A DNA stretch of 64,000 nt from Glebionis coronaria. Taxonomy: Eukaryota; Streptophyta; Magnoliopsida; Asterales; Asteraceae. The DNA is taken from positions 619,766,580-619,830,579 of the forward strand of contig CM046877.1 in assembly GCA_025667525.1 (NCBI GenBank), read 5' to 3'. The notes beneath the pieces are model-generated. The model saw only the letters and a program-made list of their open reading frames with translations, was not told the origin of the DNA and ran no database searches. The stretch's first letter is position 1, and each line of letters starts with the position of its first letter. The translations under genes were made by a program, and so were the position numbers. This document shows, piece by piece, positions 46,146-56,224 of this stretch.

Positions 46146-47799
46146 GTGACGTCCGGGTTAGGATTGCGATGTTATCTTGCTTAGTTGGTTGTTTTATACT
46201 CATTGGCAGCGATTGTCGCCCCCAATCTTAGATGGGTTGGTGACGTCTGGCATGGCACGTGTGGTACAAAAAAATATTATAACTTATATATGTTTGTCAT
46301 TCACACTCTCTGAGTGTTATGAACAGTAAGCAATATATAATCGTCAATCCGTTATTTTATTTGTCGTCGTTGACGTGTCCTACCCATATAACCAAAAACT
46401 GTTGGTTTTTTTGTGCTCATTGATAGCGATCATCGACCCCAATCTTAGATGGGTTGGTGATGTTCGGGTTAGGATTGCGATGCTATCTTGGTTAATGTCG
46501 TTGTAACTGCACCTCAATAATATTTGGCTTTGATGAGTCTGTAAGACCTACGGTAAAACTGAGATTGTGCGTATCTTGGCAGGGTAACCCGTAAGGGTTA
46601 CAACCATGGCGTGCATATACTTTTTGGCATTTAGTTTCCTAGTCTGAGACGCATTACACATTTTGACTTATATTTGTTACATAGTCGTGGTTGCTCACAT
46701 TGTCTACAACATAGCTCCATTAACCAATTTGTTTTAGCTTATGAGACAAACGGATTTTCAGTCTATGATGATGTTAACCAATCCCGAGAAGAGCTGAGGT
46801 TACCCGTAACTTAGGATGGAAAACTATGGGGGTTGCAGCCATGTCGAGTGTTTGCTTGCTCTTATGAATGTTTTTCAATCTGATCCTATACCATAAAATT
46901 TGTAAGCGTAAATGTATTTGGCTGTATCATAAGCACGACTACGTAAAATGATATAATTTATAATTTTCTAGTTGTGCATCTCTGGAAAATATGATAATAT
47001 ACAAACGAGTTTCCCAGTGTATTATTACTTTGGTCTGTTTGTACGGTGTATATGTTTTTACGTAAGCTGAATGAGATTAGGTATGAACATTGTATATGTG
47101 TTGTTTTGTACGGATTGACAGCAATCGTTGGCCCTAGTCTTCGATGGGTTGGTGACGTTCGGGTTGCGGTCGCGATGTTATCTTGCTTAGCATCGTTCTA
47201 ACTGCACCTGAGTGGGTGTCGGCTCATGAAAGGCAGATGAGTGACACTACAATAAAACTGAGATTGTACGTATCATGGCGGGGCAACCGTAGGGGTTGCA
47301 GCCATGACGTGCGTATCATTGTTTTAGGTATGAGTGGTATGTGAGCGAGTTTTGTATATGAGTAAGACACGTCAACGACGATGAATAAAATGACGGATTG
47401 ACGATTAAAATATTGTGTTACTGTTCATGATACTCCGAGAGTGTTGTTGCTATTCATAACACTAAGAGAGTGTGAATGATAAACTATAATAAGTTACAAT
47501 ACATTGGTGACAAATCGGTTAATGTATATATGGTGTCGACAATGTGAGTAACCACCACTTCGTAAAACAGACCACGTGTCTGAGGTTTGGATTTGTCACA
47601 TGTCGGGAAAATGTGATGCTACAGGAACAGATTTTCCAAGCTCCTGTTAGTTTCATTTGTTTGTATGTTTTGAAAAGGCAATGATGAACATGTCAGTTGA
47701 GCGAACCGGAGGTGAAGCATTCTTACATCTTGGCATGGCAACTTGCTAAAGTTGCAGTCATGAGAGATTTGCAATGTTACTCCGTTGCCGTACCCTTCT
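46146..47799 (+). repeat. Non-coding repeat region X, right part, with ~690-bp direct repeat
   Basis: Two long related units begin near 46420 and 47108. They share, in order, CCxAxTCTTxGATGGGTTGG, TTCGGGTT, GCGATG.TATCTTG, AACTGCACCT, AAAACTGAGATTGT.CGTATC and a palindromic GGGTAACCCGTAAGGGTTAC-type word. Partial copies lie at 46195, 46798 and 47729. The TCATTCACACTCTC segment is at 46290 and is inverted at 47365-47500. No protein-coding gene is supported. Confidence 0.6.
47365..47500 (-). repeat. Inverted copy of the 30930-31035 segment
   Basis: The reverse complement shares TTATCATTCACACTCTC, GTGTTATGAATAG, CAATATTTTAATCGTCAAT and TCGTCGTTGACGTGTCTTAC with 30930-31035. It has one extra internal duplication of the CACTCTC/GGAGT unit. 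The two copies face each other across elements B and C. Confidence 0.65.
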
Positions 47800-50700
47800 T
47801 GTAAAACCAGCATGCTTTTACCATGAATGTACCCTTATGATCGTACGTACATGATTAGAACTTTCCTTATTTAGCACGTTTACGTTTCACGATTAGGAAT
47901 TTACAAGTATTACGTACGTGTTATTACACGATAAGTATTTATTACGTATTAAGACACGATAATTATTATCAACAATAATTATTATCACGAACATGAAAAT
48001 CATGAACGTAATTAATCACGAACTTAGTATTACGTATTTACGTATATTTATTACGTTTACAAATAAATATAATTTACGACACGAACGATAACTAAATAAA
48101 TCACGTAAACACGACACGAGGACACGTATAATATTTAGACACGGAAAACAATGGGTTTCCCCTTGTGGGCCTCTCTTACCCGCGACAAGAAACAAGAGAA
48201 AGGGCCAAGCCCACTTTGAATTTAACTAAAATAGGGAGAAGGGAAAATATACTTTTCATTTACAGAGAATTGGAAAAATAATAAAAACCCTAGCCTCCTA
48301 TTTTGCTCCCCTTTGGCCGCCTGTCTAAGAACACCACAAGGGTGTGATTGGTTGATTTTTGGTGATCAACTCTTGCAAGATCGTTTATGTTATCGTTCTC
48401 CATTGTTTCACGTATTCGGTAAACCTTAAACCTTTTCTTTTTTTAATTTATTATTAGATCTAAACACATGAAATCATGAAGTTATTAACTAAAACATGTT
48501 AATTAAATTAGATCTAATCATGGGGTATTAAAATACATGGGGTTTAAGGGGGTGTTTGTTCGGCCGACGCAAAGAACCGAGAGCCTAGGCTCTCGGCTTG
48601 CTTTTGTTCGCACCAACAACCGAGACCAAGGGGTCTCGGTGTGGTTGTGGTGTCTCGGTCGCAAGAACAAGGGGCCCTCACTTATGTCGGAGTGTGGTTG
48701 CTTTGTGGGGGTCTCGGCTAAAAACAAACAAGAACACCACCGGCTTAAGCCGGTGGCTAAATAAGGAAAGCAAGGGGACCAGCCGCGGCAGCAGGGGGAA
48801 CCATCGGCTAACTGCCGGTGGGAACTTTTGCTAGTCGGTGGCTAGCCATGACCAAGGGAACCACTGGCGTGGGCCGGTGGCTGTTTTGCGAAAACAGTGG
48901 CAACCGGCCAAGCCGGTTTGCCACTGTTAAGGGTGCGTTTGTTTGACCGGTTCACGGGTCTGGTTCACGGGTTCACAAACACGATTCATGACAAGCTTAG
49001 TAAATTAAAACATGGTTCACGACATGTTAGATTTAAACACGGGTTCGATTCACGACTTGATTTTGTTACAAGTTAATTATTTTTATAAGATAAATAATTA
49101 CAAGCTTAATTAAATTAATTAAACATGTACATAATTAATTTAATTTGGACATGACTTAGGTTATTATTATTATTAATAATACATGGATTTTAACCTAAGT
49201 ATTTATTATTTAATTAGACTATATAATTAATTAATTATTAAACATGTCTTATAAATAATTAATTTACATGACTTAGGTTATATTAATATAAATATTAATA
49301 CATGTTTTAACCTAAGTATTATTATTACCTTTTATTTAATTAAATCATGTTATATTTAATTAAATACTTTAACCTATAGTTTATTTAATTTACATATAAT
49401 AATTAATAAACTGTGCTATTTAATCACATGACTTAGAATATTAATCAGTAAACGCTTAAGCTTATCTTATTAGCTTAATAATCTAGCTTAATTCTATTTC
49501 TGGAAACTTTCCATTTTTAGAAACCTATTTATTTAAGGAAGCTAATCTATTTATGGAAACTTTCTTCTTTTGGAAACTTATTTATTTAAGGCAGCTAATC
49601 TATTTTTTGGAAACTTTCTGTTTTTGGAAACTTTCTATTTTTGAAAACTTTCTATTTTAGGAAACCTGCTATTTTTAGAAAGTTACTTATTATTATATAA
49701 CAAGTATAATAATACAAGAAATACAAGTAATATTTAATCAGAATAGACAGAATACATGATAAACACAGCGTAACGTTAAGATCAGTAAAACATGACATGA
49801 ACATATAAAACAAGCTAAGACATGATATAAAACCAGTTACGTATACAGTAGTCAGAATACTTATACACGTATATTATTTATGTAGCATTAGTGATACCGA
49901 AGTAGGACTCTCTTCCGTTCGTCTTCTTCGTTCACTGGACACAAGGTACGGATTCTCCGTCCTTTCAGTATGGACATTCTTTCCTTTTTAGGATTCCCCG
50001 TATGCAGCCAACTGTTTTTCCAGTATATGTTTTATATGTTTTTGAATTGCTTATGTTTAATTAGATACCTAAAGCCATATACATGCATGACTAGTTTCAC
50101 CTAGTTATGGAAGTACCATAACCATAACACTGGAGGCACCAGTGTTATGACTTCACCACGGCGGACTGATAGCTCGTGGCGTCCCTTTAGCTTTTGGCCA
50201 TATTATTATTATCATGTGGGGCGTATGGGTGCATCCTAGGTTACATGTTTTTACAGATTATTCAGGTGAATGTGGTGTGTGCCTTTCATCCTTCACAAGG
50301 AGCTGATCCCTCCTACCCAAAAACTTATACTAATTAGAGGCAGCCCTCTAATTGCATGACGAGGTCACCCCTCCAAGTATTCATGCACGTTGATATTTCA
50401 TGACCTATATTGGCTAATGGTAAACATGTTAAACAGTTTTTATAAGATAAACATAAGGCTTTTCAAACTATAAAACTAGTTTACTAAGTTATACCAGTTT
50501 TTCCAGGACATAGACATTTCCGCTGCTATATGTTATATGCTTATGTTATTCATGCTATACTTGTATATCCGTGCACTGAGCGTTATGCTCAGCCGTTTTT
50601 CCTTTCATGTTCCCAAAACGGCAGGTACTCAGGGACGCTCGTAGACTTTAAGCGTACGCGTATATGGATTGGAAGCTTCCTAGCCTTCATTACTTTATGC

Positions 50701-50920
50701 ATTTCTTCATACTTTGATACTTATTTCCATGGACATTGTTTAGTCCTTTTCATTTACATTACTTATGTTTGTGTGTGATGAGTTATACTTTTGGGGTACC
50801 GATGTTTGTTTCCGGTATTTCCTTTATGGTCATGAGATGTTTTATACATTTATCCTTGTATGATTTGATGACACGTCATAATCACGCGTGACATTCCATT
50901 TACCAAAATGGGATGTTACA
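47800..50920 (+). repeat. Element E 5' LTR (3,121 bp)
   Basis: Starts TGTAAAACC (the 3' copy has TGTAATACCC, likely ancestral) and ends GATGTTACA. Inside are a GC-rich palindrome cluster (48575-48935) and a block of AAACTTTCTATTTTT-like repeats (about 49495-49685). A region with ACGTAT/TACGT words (47820-48130) and a CTCTTCCGTTCGTCTTCTTCG stretch near 49910 are also present. Short open frames over the palindromes are not genes. Confidence 0.93.
48575..48935. repeat. GC-rich palindrome cluster in element E LTR
   Basis: Consecutive hairpin-capable words: CCGAGAGCCTAGGCTCTCGG, GAGACCAAGGGGTCTC, CACCGGCTTAAGCCGGTG, GGCTAACTGCCGGTGG, and GTGGCAACCGGCC facing GGCCAAGCCGGTTTGCCAC. The same cluster is at 60405-60760 in the 3' LTR, where some arms have lost pairing. 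It contrasts sharply with the AT-rich remainder of the LTR. Confidence 0.8.
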
Positions 50921-51370
50921 ATTATGGTATTAGAGCCAAGATCTCGACCTGTAGGCTCTTAAAACATGACATGTGATTAGTGGGTAGTCACTATGGTCTT
51001 CCTAGAACTGACAGTCGATTTTCATGCATTCATTGTTTTCATGCATACATATATATGTCATTGTCGCAGGTTTATGACTAAGTAATGGTTGGTACAGGAC
51101 TGGCCCTATTTAGTCGCATGTGTTTTATCGAAACTTTTGACTTTGGGACCGACCCATTGGCGTCCCCTCGCCATGTCTTTTGTTTTGGGTGAACTGACCA
51201 TAGGCGTTCACTCTCGCGCATATAAAAGTTTTCATAAAACTACATCATGCATTCATGTACTGGTTTTTCTGCATAAAAATTTTCTCATGATTTATTGGTA
51301 TAAATTTTTTTTCATGAATATAGTTTATGTTTTGATCAGTTAATCATGTATTTTTATGTTATACTGTCAG
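50921..51370 (+). promoter_or_regulatory. Element E primer-binding site and leader
   Basis: TGGTATTAGAGCCA at 50925-50938 matches the initiator-Met priming site with one change, four bases after the LTR end. The remaining 430 bp of leader carry no supported gene before the gag ATG at 51371. Confidence 0.85.
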
Positions 51371-52095
51371 ATGGTTCTCACACGCGAGCAGGAACAACTC
51401 AATGCAGCAGTCCAAGCTGCTATGCAAGCTATGCTTCCTCAGCTGAGGAACGAAATCAGGGCTGAGGTGCAGGCTGCCAACAATCAGCAGCAGCACCCAG
51501 TACCTCCTCCTCCTCCAGCAACATTGGTCACATAGCTGGAGAGATTCAATAAGTTACGCCCTCTAGCTTTCGAGAGGACAGATAGCCCCAGTGAAGCTGA
51601 AAGCTGGTTGGCTCACATTGAGAAGATCTTCGATGCCATGGGCTGTGACCCCGTCTTCAAGTCGAGGTTGGCCTGCTACTGGTTCGAAGGTGACGTGTTA
51701 GCATGGTGGAAGGCACTGAAGCAGTCTGAGGGAGGTGATAATTGGGTGGCTGGTTTGACTTGGGCTCAGTTCAGGGATTTGGTGATGGGACAGTTCTTTC
51801 CCAATGCTGAGCAAGACAAGCTGAAGAGAGAGTACCATGGAATCCGATAGAGAGCTGGGAAGAATAGCAACGAGTTCATGCAGCGCTTTCTTCGTTTGGC
51901 TGGTTTTCTTGGTGCAGCAGCAGGTACTCCCGAAGAGCAAGCATACCACTTCCGGTGGGCTCTTCGTACATCGGTCGCAAACAACTTGGTGTGTGCTACG
52001 TTCAACATTGTAGCACAAGTGGCCGATGCATCACGTAAGCTGGAGATGCTGCAGGAAAGAGAAGAGTTCGGGGAAGCAGAGTGACCCGAGAAGAG
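51371..52095 (+). pseudogene. Element E gag, first exon-like segment
   Basis: From ATG 51371 the frame reads a Gln-rich N-terminus and a PPPPP linker. The gypsy retrotrans_gag core follows (AESWLAHIEKIFDAMGC, YWFEGDVLAWW, WAQFRDLVMGQFFP, then FMQRFLRLAGF). In-frame stops are TAG 51533, TAG 51848 and TGA 52082. All three could come from CAG or CGA by a C-to-T change. The frame is open through to AAG AG at 52095, where a GT begins. The gag would form the particle; this copy could not without repair of the stops. Confidence 0.88.
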
Positions 52096-52182
52096 GTAAA
52101 CATTCGTTATTCAGCGGTGACCAAACCGTATTATTTTTAGCATATGTCAATATTTACATCTCTTTTAAACTGTATCTTCCAG
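52096..52182 (+). other. Intron-like interval 1 in element E gag (87 nt)
   Basis: Starts GTAAAC after AG and ends TCTTCCAG before G, AT-rich with stops in all frames. Removing it joins phase-2 ends and keeps the gag frame open into the next segment. A fit to plant GT-AG introns, not proven by expression. Confidence 0.65.
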
Positions 52183-52332
52183 GCAGAAGACTAGGGACCG
52201 GTCTCAGCCGGCTACTCAGCAACAGCCTACTCAGCCCAAGGGAAACGGTAAGACTCACGACCGTTCTGCTACGGATAGGCGTGGCGGTAATCATAATTAC
52301 CGTAACAACGCTGGACACTCCAACAGTAGCAG
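52183..52332 (+). pseudogene. Element E gag, second exon-like segment (150 nt)
   Basis: Open in the phase expected from segment 1. It reads an Arg/Gln/Asn-rich basic linker (KTRDRSQPATQQQPTQPKGN and on, then GGNHNYRNN), the composition normally seen between the gag core and the zinc knuckle. It ends AG before GTCCTT. Confidence 0.7.
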
Positions 52333-52373
52333 GTCCTTATACTTACTCATTTTCTTATGATTACATGCTATAG

Positions 52374-53284
52374 TGTTGATCCCAAACTTAGATCGATTAA
52401 GCTTTGTGTATACGAGATTAGATCAAGTACTACACGTAGAGAAACCTTTGCTTATGAATAAAGTAACAAAGTGTTATGCGGAATTAACACTTGATCTAAA
52501 ACACAAAGATGTTAAACAAACTTTCACTTGTATTAGAATGATTCTTGTTGATTACAATGAAAGAGGTTTAACAATCGAAAACTTATGAAAACTGATATCT
52601 GACTTTAACCTAAAAGACCTTCTTTTATAGAACAAGAAGTCTTGTACAATAAGCTACGAATCAACTATTCTAGGTAAAGATAATAATAGAAAATACAATG
52701 TTGTGCTTATCTTTACCATACATAAATAAAGAAACAAATATCTAGGTTGATCATCGTTCATATGATAACATAGCGGAAAAGAACAATGATCATGAACAAG
52801 GTGTTTAGGCACAAAGAACACATGAATTAAAACAATAGGGATGTTCATTATATTAATAACAAACATCCACTAGACGTGTATACATTGAATCCCACGTCTA
52901 GTGCGACACACACTTTAGGTTTACATTGTGAATGAATTGAATGAATAAAACCTATGACCCTTGGTTCCTTTTATAGTGTAAGGATTAGGGTTTACAAGAG
53001 ATAAGAATGAATAAACAAGTAAATCTTCTATTTAAATAAACTTATGCAGAATATCTTTTGCATATTTATCTAAATAGAAGCTTCCATTAGCTTCTTTTGT
53101 CTACGTTTTGTCAATGCTTGAATTGCATGTGACAATGCTTGGATTGCTCTTGACAATGCTTGATTCCATCAACGCCTAGATTGTACATGTCAACGCCTGG
53201 AATGCTCTTGTCAACGCCTAGACAAATACTTCACGTTTTCTTCATTTTTTTGAGTTTCTGCCACATCAACTTTTTGACCCAACA
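52374..53284 (-). repeat. Element D left LTR (911 bp; 3' LTR on minus strand)
   Basis: 52374-52740 equals 55213-55579 of the right LTR base for base by eye. From 52741 to 53284 it instead follows the element B LTR (shared words AACAAGGTGTTTAGGCACAA, TAACAAACA.CCACTAG, CTTGGTTCCTTTTATAGTGT, and the terminal TTTTTGACCCAACA). Confidence 0.85.
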
Positions 53285-55212
53285 ATCTTCCCCTAGTTGA
53301 TAGTGGCAAAACTCTATGTGTATCTCTTGTAAGTTGTACATGATCTTCAAGTTGCTTCCCCTCAAGTGTAGCACGTATTTTCTTCCCCTTTTTGTCACAT
53401 CAACAAGGAAGTAAATAATATATGCAATCTTTGAAGATTCTCCAAAAGTAGGCTCTGTGTAATGATCCTGAAGAAAAATAAATAAAGTAGTCTTGATGCA
53501 GAAGTAGAATACCACAAACCTATGTTCCATGTCTTGTTTATCTATGTGATGAAGAACTCATACTCATGGTACAAAGTATAAGTAGACCTCGATCCGTTTG
53601 TCAAAAATCCTCATCCTATGTGAGACACTGAGCACGATAATGTAACTCCTTCAAGTGATAGCAATTGGTTTGCTAGATATGACAAGTCTTCATCACCAAC
53701 CATGTAAGCACGAACAAGTTACCTTTAAACCAATGTTATCCAGCCATGATTTAAAGATATGATGAAACATAAACTCGCAAAAATCTTCTTCAATCATCAC
53801 TCTTACCATAAGAATTCTTCCCCTTAAGCTAACACCTCTTCATGACAAGTCAATATCTTCATATGTAAAAGCTGTCAACGAATAACTCTTTCACAAGGCT
53901 ATTCCGATTACATACTCCAATAAAATTCTTCATGAATGGTTGCTAACTTACTTAAAAATCATTAATCCATTTAAAAATATCCGAGCCATAAATATCAACT
54001 TGATATTCTATATTAAAACGGAGATTCCATGTACCTTTGTGTGTATAATCCTCCTTTTTGTATGCTTAAAACGTACCAGTTTTCTCAAACAGCAGCTATT
54101 CCGTTTGTTATCCAAGAACCCTTACTGTCCAATATCCACATTCATTACCCGATATCGGACAAGGCGTATCAGCGTTTGAAGAACATATCTCGGACAACAC
54201 TGTCAACCTATCAGCGTTGACTTATTTCTTGTCAGCGTCAAACTATTTCCTGTCAGCGTCACATTTAAACCTGTCAGCGTCTATATTAAACCTTGTCAGC
54301 GTCTAAGGTTTAAACGTGTCAGCGTTTAATCAGCATCATAATCTGTCAACGTTGAACCACACTCTTGTCAGCGTTGCATTCTTACTTGTCAACGTTGAAT
54401 ATCAACATTACCTTTTCAACCAAGAATTTAAATAACGTCACTTGCTTCTTTAGACCATGTGAACGCAGATTGCAATATATACTCTTTGGCCGTGTGAATG
54501 CAACATTGAATAGCCAATCAAAAATCTATCCATCGTGTGAACAGAAGACAAGCTATAACCAATCATAGGTTTTCAATCGTGTGAACACTTTAAACATGTA
54601 AATACATGTTCGTGTGAACACAAAATCTTCAACCAATAGGAACGAGGGATTCACAGGAATACCATAAGCTAGCATGTAGAGGATTAAAGTTTATAACGAA
54701 TATCATATGGCCTTTTTGTTACCGTAGGTCTCAGTCACGTTCTTCCAATCACACAGCAACGATTATTCTAGGGTTTATTAATAAAACCCTAAAACCAAAT
54801 CCTAGATCTAGGGTTTTGGATGAAACCCTAAAACTTTATCACCTCCAATTCGTCATAAAACATCAGATCTTCTGTTATATGTAATGATCTAGGGTTTTCA
54901 GCAACCCTAAATCATGATTTCATGTGAATATAAAAATCTGAAAATCACCTCTGCTGCCTACTTTGACGCCTTATAACTTTTGCCTGGGGATAAAACTCGA
55001 CAATCCCTCCGGTGGATGTTTAGATCTATGTATGTAGAACACACACAAAAAATTTCGTGACGATCCAACGGTTCAATCAAAAGTTATGACCTTCTGAATA
55101 CTGCTGCGCACACAAAAACGTCCAGAAAAACTCAATACGAATTTTTCTTCTTCACCATACACGAACACCTCGTCGGACCTAGATATCAAGAGCCTTAGGC
55201 TCTGATACCAAT
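53285..55212 (-). other. Element D internal region, no coding capacity
   Basis: 1.93 kb homologous to 43730-45562 of element B with frequent small differences. At about 54160-54410 GTCAGCGT/GTCAACGT words recur about a dozen times at short spacing, far more densely than in B. Near 54760-54910 AGGGTTT words (CTAGGGTTTATTAATAAAACC) form local inverted repeats. No open frame of family interest. Confidence 0.8.
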
Positions 55213-55745
55213 TGTTGATCCCAAACTTAGATCGATTAAGCTTTGTGTATACGAGATTAGATCAAGTACTACACGTAGAGAAACCTTTGCTTATGAATAA
55301 AGTAACAAAGTGTTATGCGGAATTAACACTTGATCTAAAACACAAAGATGTTAAACAAACTTTCACTTGTATTAGAATGATTCTTGTTGATTACAATGAA
55401 AGAGGTTTAACAATCGAAAACTTATGAAAACTGATATCTGACTTTAACCTAAAAGACCTTCTTTTATAGAACAAGAAGTCTTGTACAATAAGCTACGAAT
55501 CAACTATTCTAGGTAAAGATAATAATAGAAAATACAATGTTGTGCTTATCTTTACCATACATAAATAAAGAAACAAATAAACAAAAGATACGTATGAAGA
55601 TATTCCATCAGTGTCAATCTTCAAGGCTGTCAGCGTTGACTTCTTCAATGTCAACGCTTGGCTGTCAGCGTCCAATGTCTTCTTATCAGCGTTGACATTT
55701 TTCTTATCAGCGTCTAGTGAACTGACCCATATTTTATTCCCAACA
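55213..55745 (-). repeat. Element D right LTR (533 bp; 5' LTR on minus strand)
   Basis: 55213-55579 is shared with the left LTR. 55580-55745 is unique here and packed with GTCAGCG, GTCAACG and ATCAGCG words in alternating orientation, ending TATTTTATTCCCAACA. Confidence 0.85.
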
Positions 55746-55786
55746 TATAGTTCTTAATTCTGACACATTAGAGAATCTTCTACCAG

Positions 55787-55851
55787 GAATCATGGTAACG
55801 GGAGGGACCAGAACCAGAGAGGTTCACAGCCTAACCGTCCAGCTATCACTG
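55787..55851 (+). pseudogene. Element E gag, third exon-like segment (65 nt)
   Basis: Open in the phase expected from segment 2, reading a basic Asn/Gln/Arg-rich peptide (NHGNGRDQNQRGSQPNRPAI). It ends with G before GTATTC. It is short, but composition and phase both fit the linker. Confidence 0.65.
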
Positions 55852-55925
55852 GTATTCCATCTTACGAATTATCCGCATTGTCCTTTGTACCTATTATCAT
55901 GTCTCATGTATATTGTTCTTATCAG
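55852..55925 (+). other. Intron-like interval 3 in element E gag (74 nt)
   Basis: Starts GTATTC and ends TTCTTATCAG before G, AT-rich. Removing it joins phase-1 ends and keeps the frame open into the zinc-knuckle segment. Confidence 0.65.
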
Positions 55926-56224
55926 GCTCTCAGCCAGCAAGGACGCCTGCTGGAGGATATAGTCATCCTCTTTGCACTACCTGCAACCATAGGCACCCAG
56001 GGCCATGTCGCCGCGACAGCAACACATGCTTCAAGTGTGGTCTTCCTGGCCATCACATGAAGGACTGCCGCAAGGGCGAGATGGAGGGCACATCGGGACA
56101 TGCTGATACCAAGCCGCCTCCTACTAGTGGACACGTTTACACGACATCTCGCGATCAGGCCAACAAGTCTACAGGTACCATCACTGAAATCTTGTATATG
56201 TATGGTCAAGCTGCATGTGTATAA
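55926..56224 (+). pseudogene. Element E gag, fourth segment with zinc knuckle
   Basis: Reads CTTCNHRHPGPC and then the CX2CX4HX4C knuckle CFKCGLPGHHMKDC (56027-56068), the RNA-binding end of gypsy gag. The frame hits TAA at 56222 just before the protease site and is otherwise continuous with it. Confidence 0.88.

Larger units (their letters stand above)
52374..55745 (-). mobile_element. Element D: non-coding LTR retrotransposon (minus), 3.4 kb, mismatched LTRs
   Basis: Perfect TATAG duplication (52369-52373 and 55746-55750) with TG...CA ends. On the minus strand the primer-binding site TTGGTATCAGAGCC is at 55198-55211 and the polypurine tract CTAGGGGAAGAT at 53285-53296. It has no gag or pol. 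The internal region aligns with element B, so the two are one family. The left LTR is 911 bp and the right 533 bp. They share an apparently identical 367-bp segment, and the rest is unrelated in alignment. The identical 71-codon open frames at 52373 and 55212 are products of that shared segment, not genes. Confidence 0.88.
52333..55786 (+). other. Intron-like interval 2 in element E gag, containing element D
   Basis: Starts GTCCTT and ends CTACCAG before G. Subtracting element D and its duplicated TATAG leaves 77 nt, close to intervals 1 and 3. Removing it rejoins phase-2 ends and the frame stays open. The donor is weaker than at interval 1. Confidence 0.6.

Noticed and set aside
52373..55427. 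Two identical 71-codon open frames (52373 and 55212) that look like a conserved small protein
   Set aside because: They lie in the shared part of the two element D LTRs. Identity comes from LTR duplication, not from selection on a protein.
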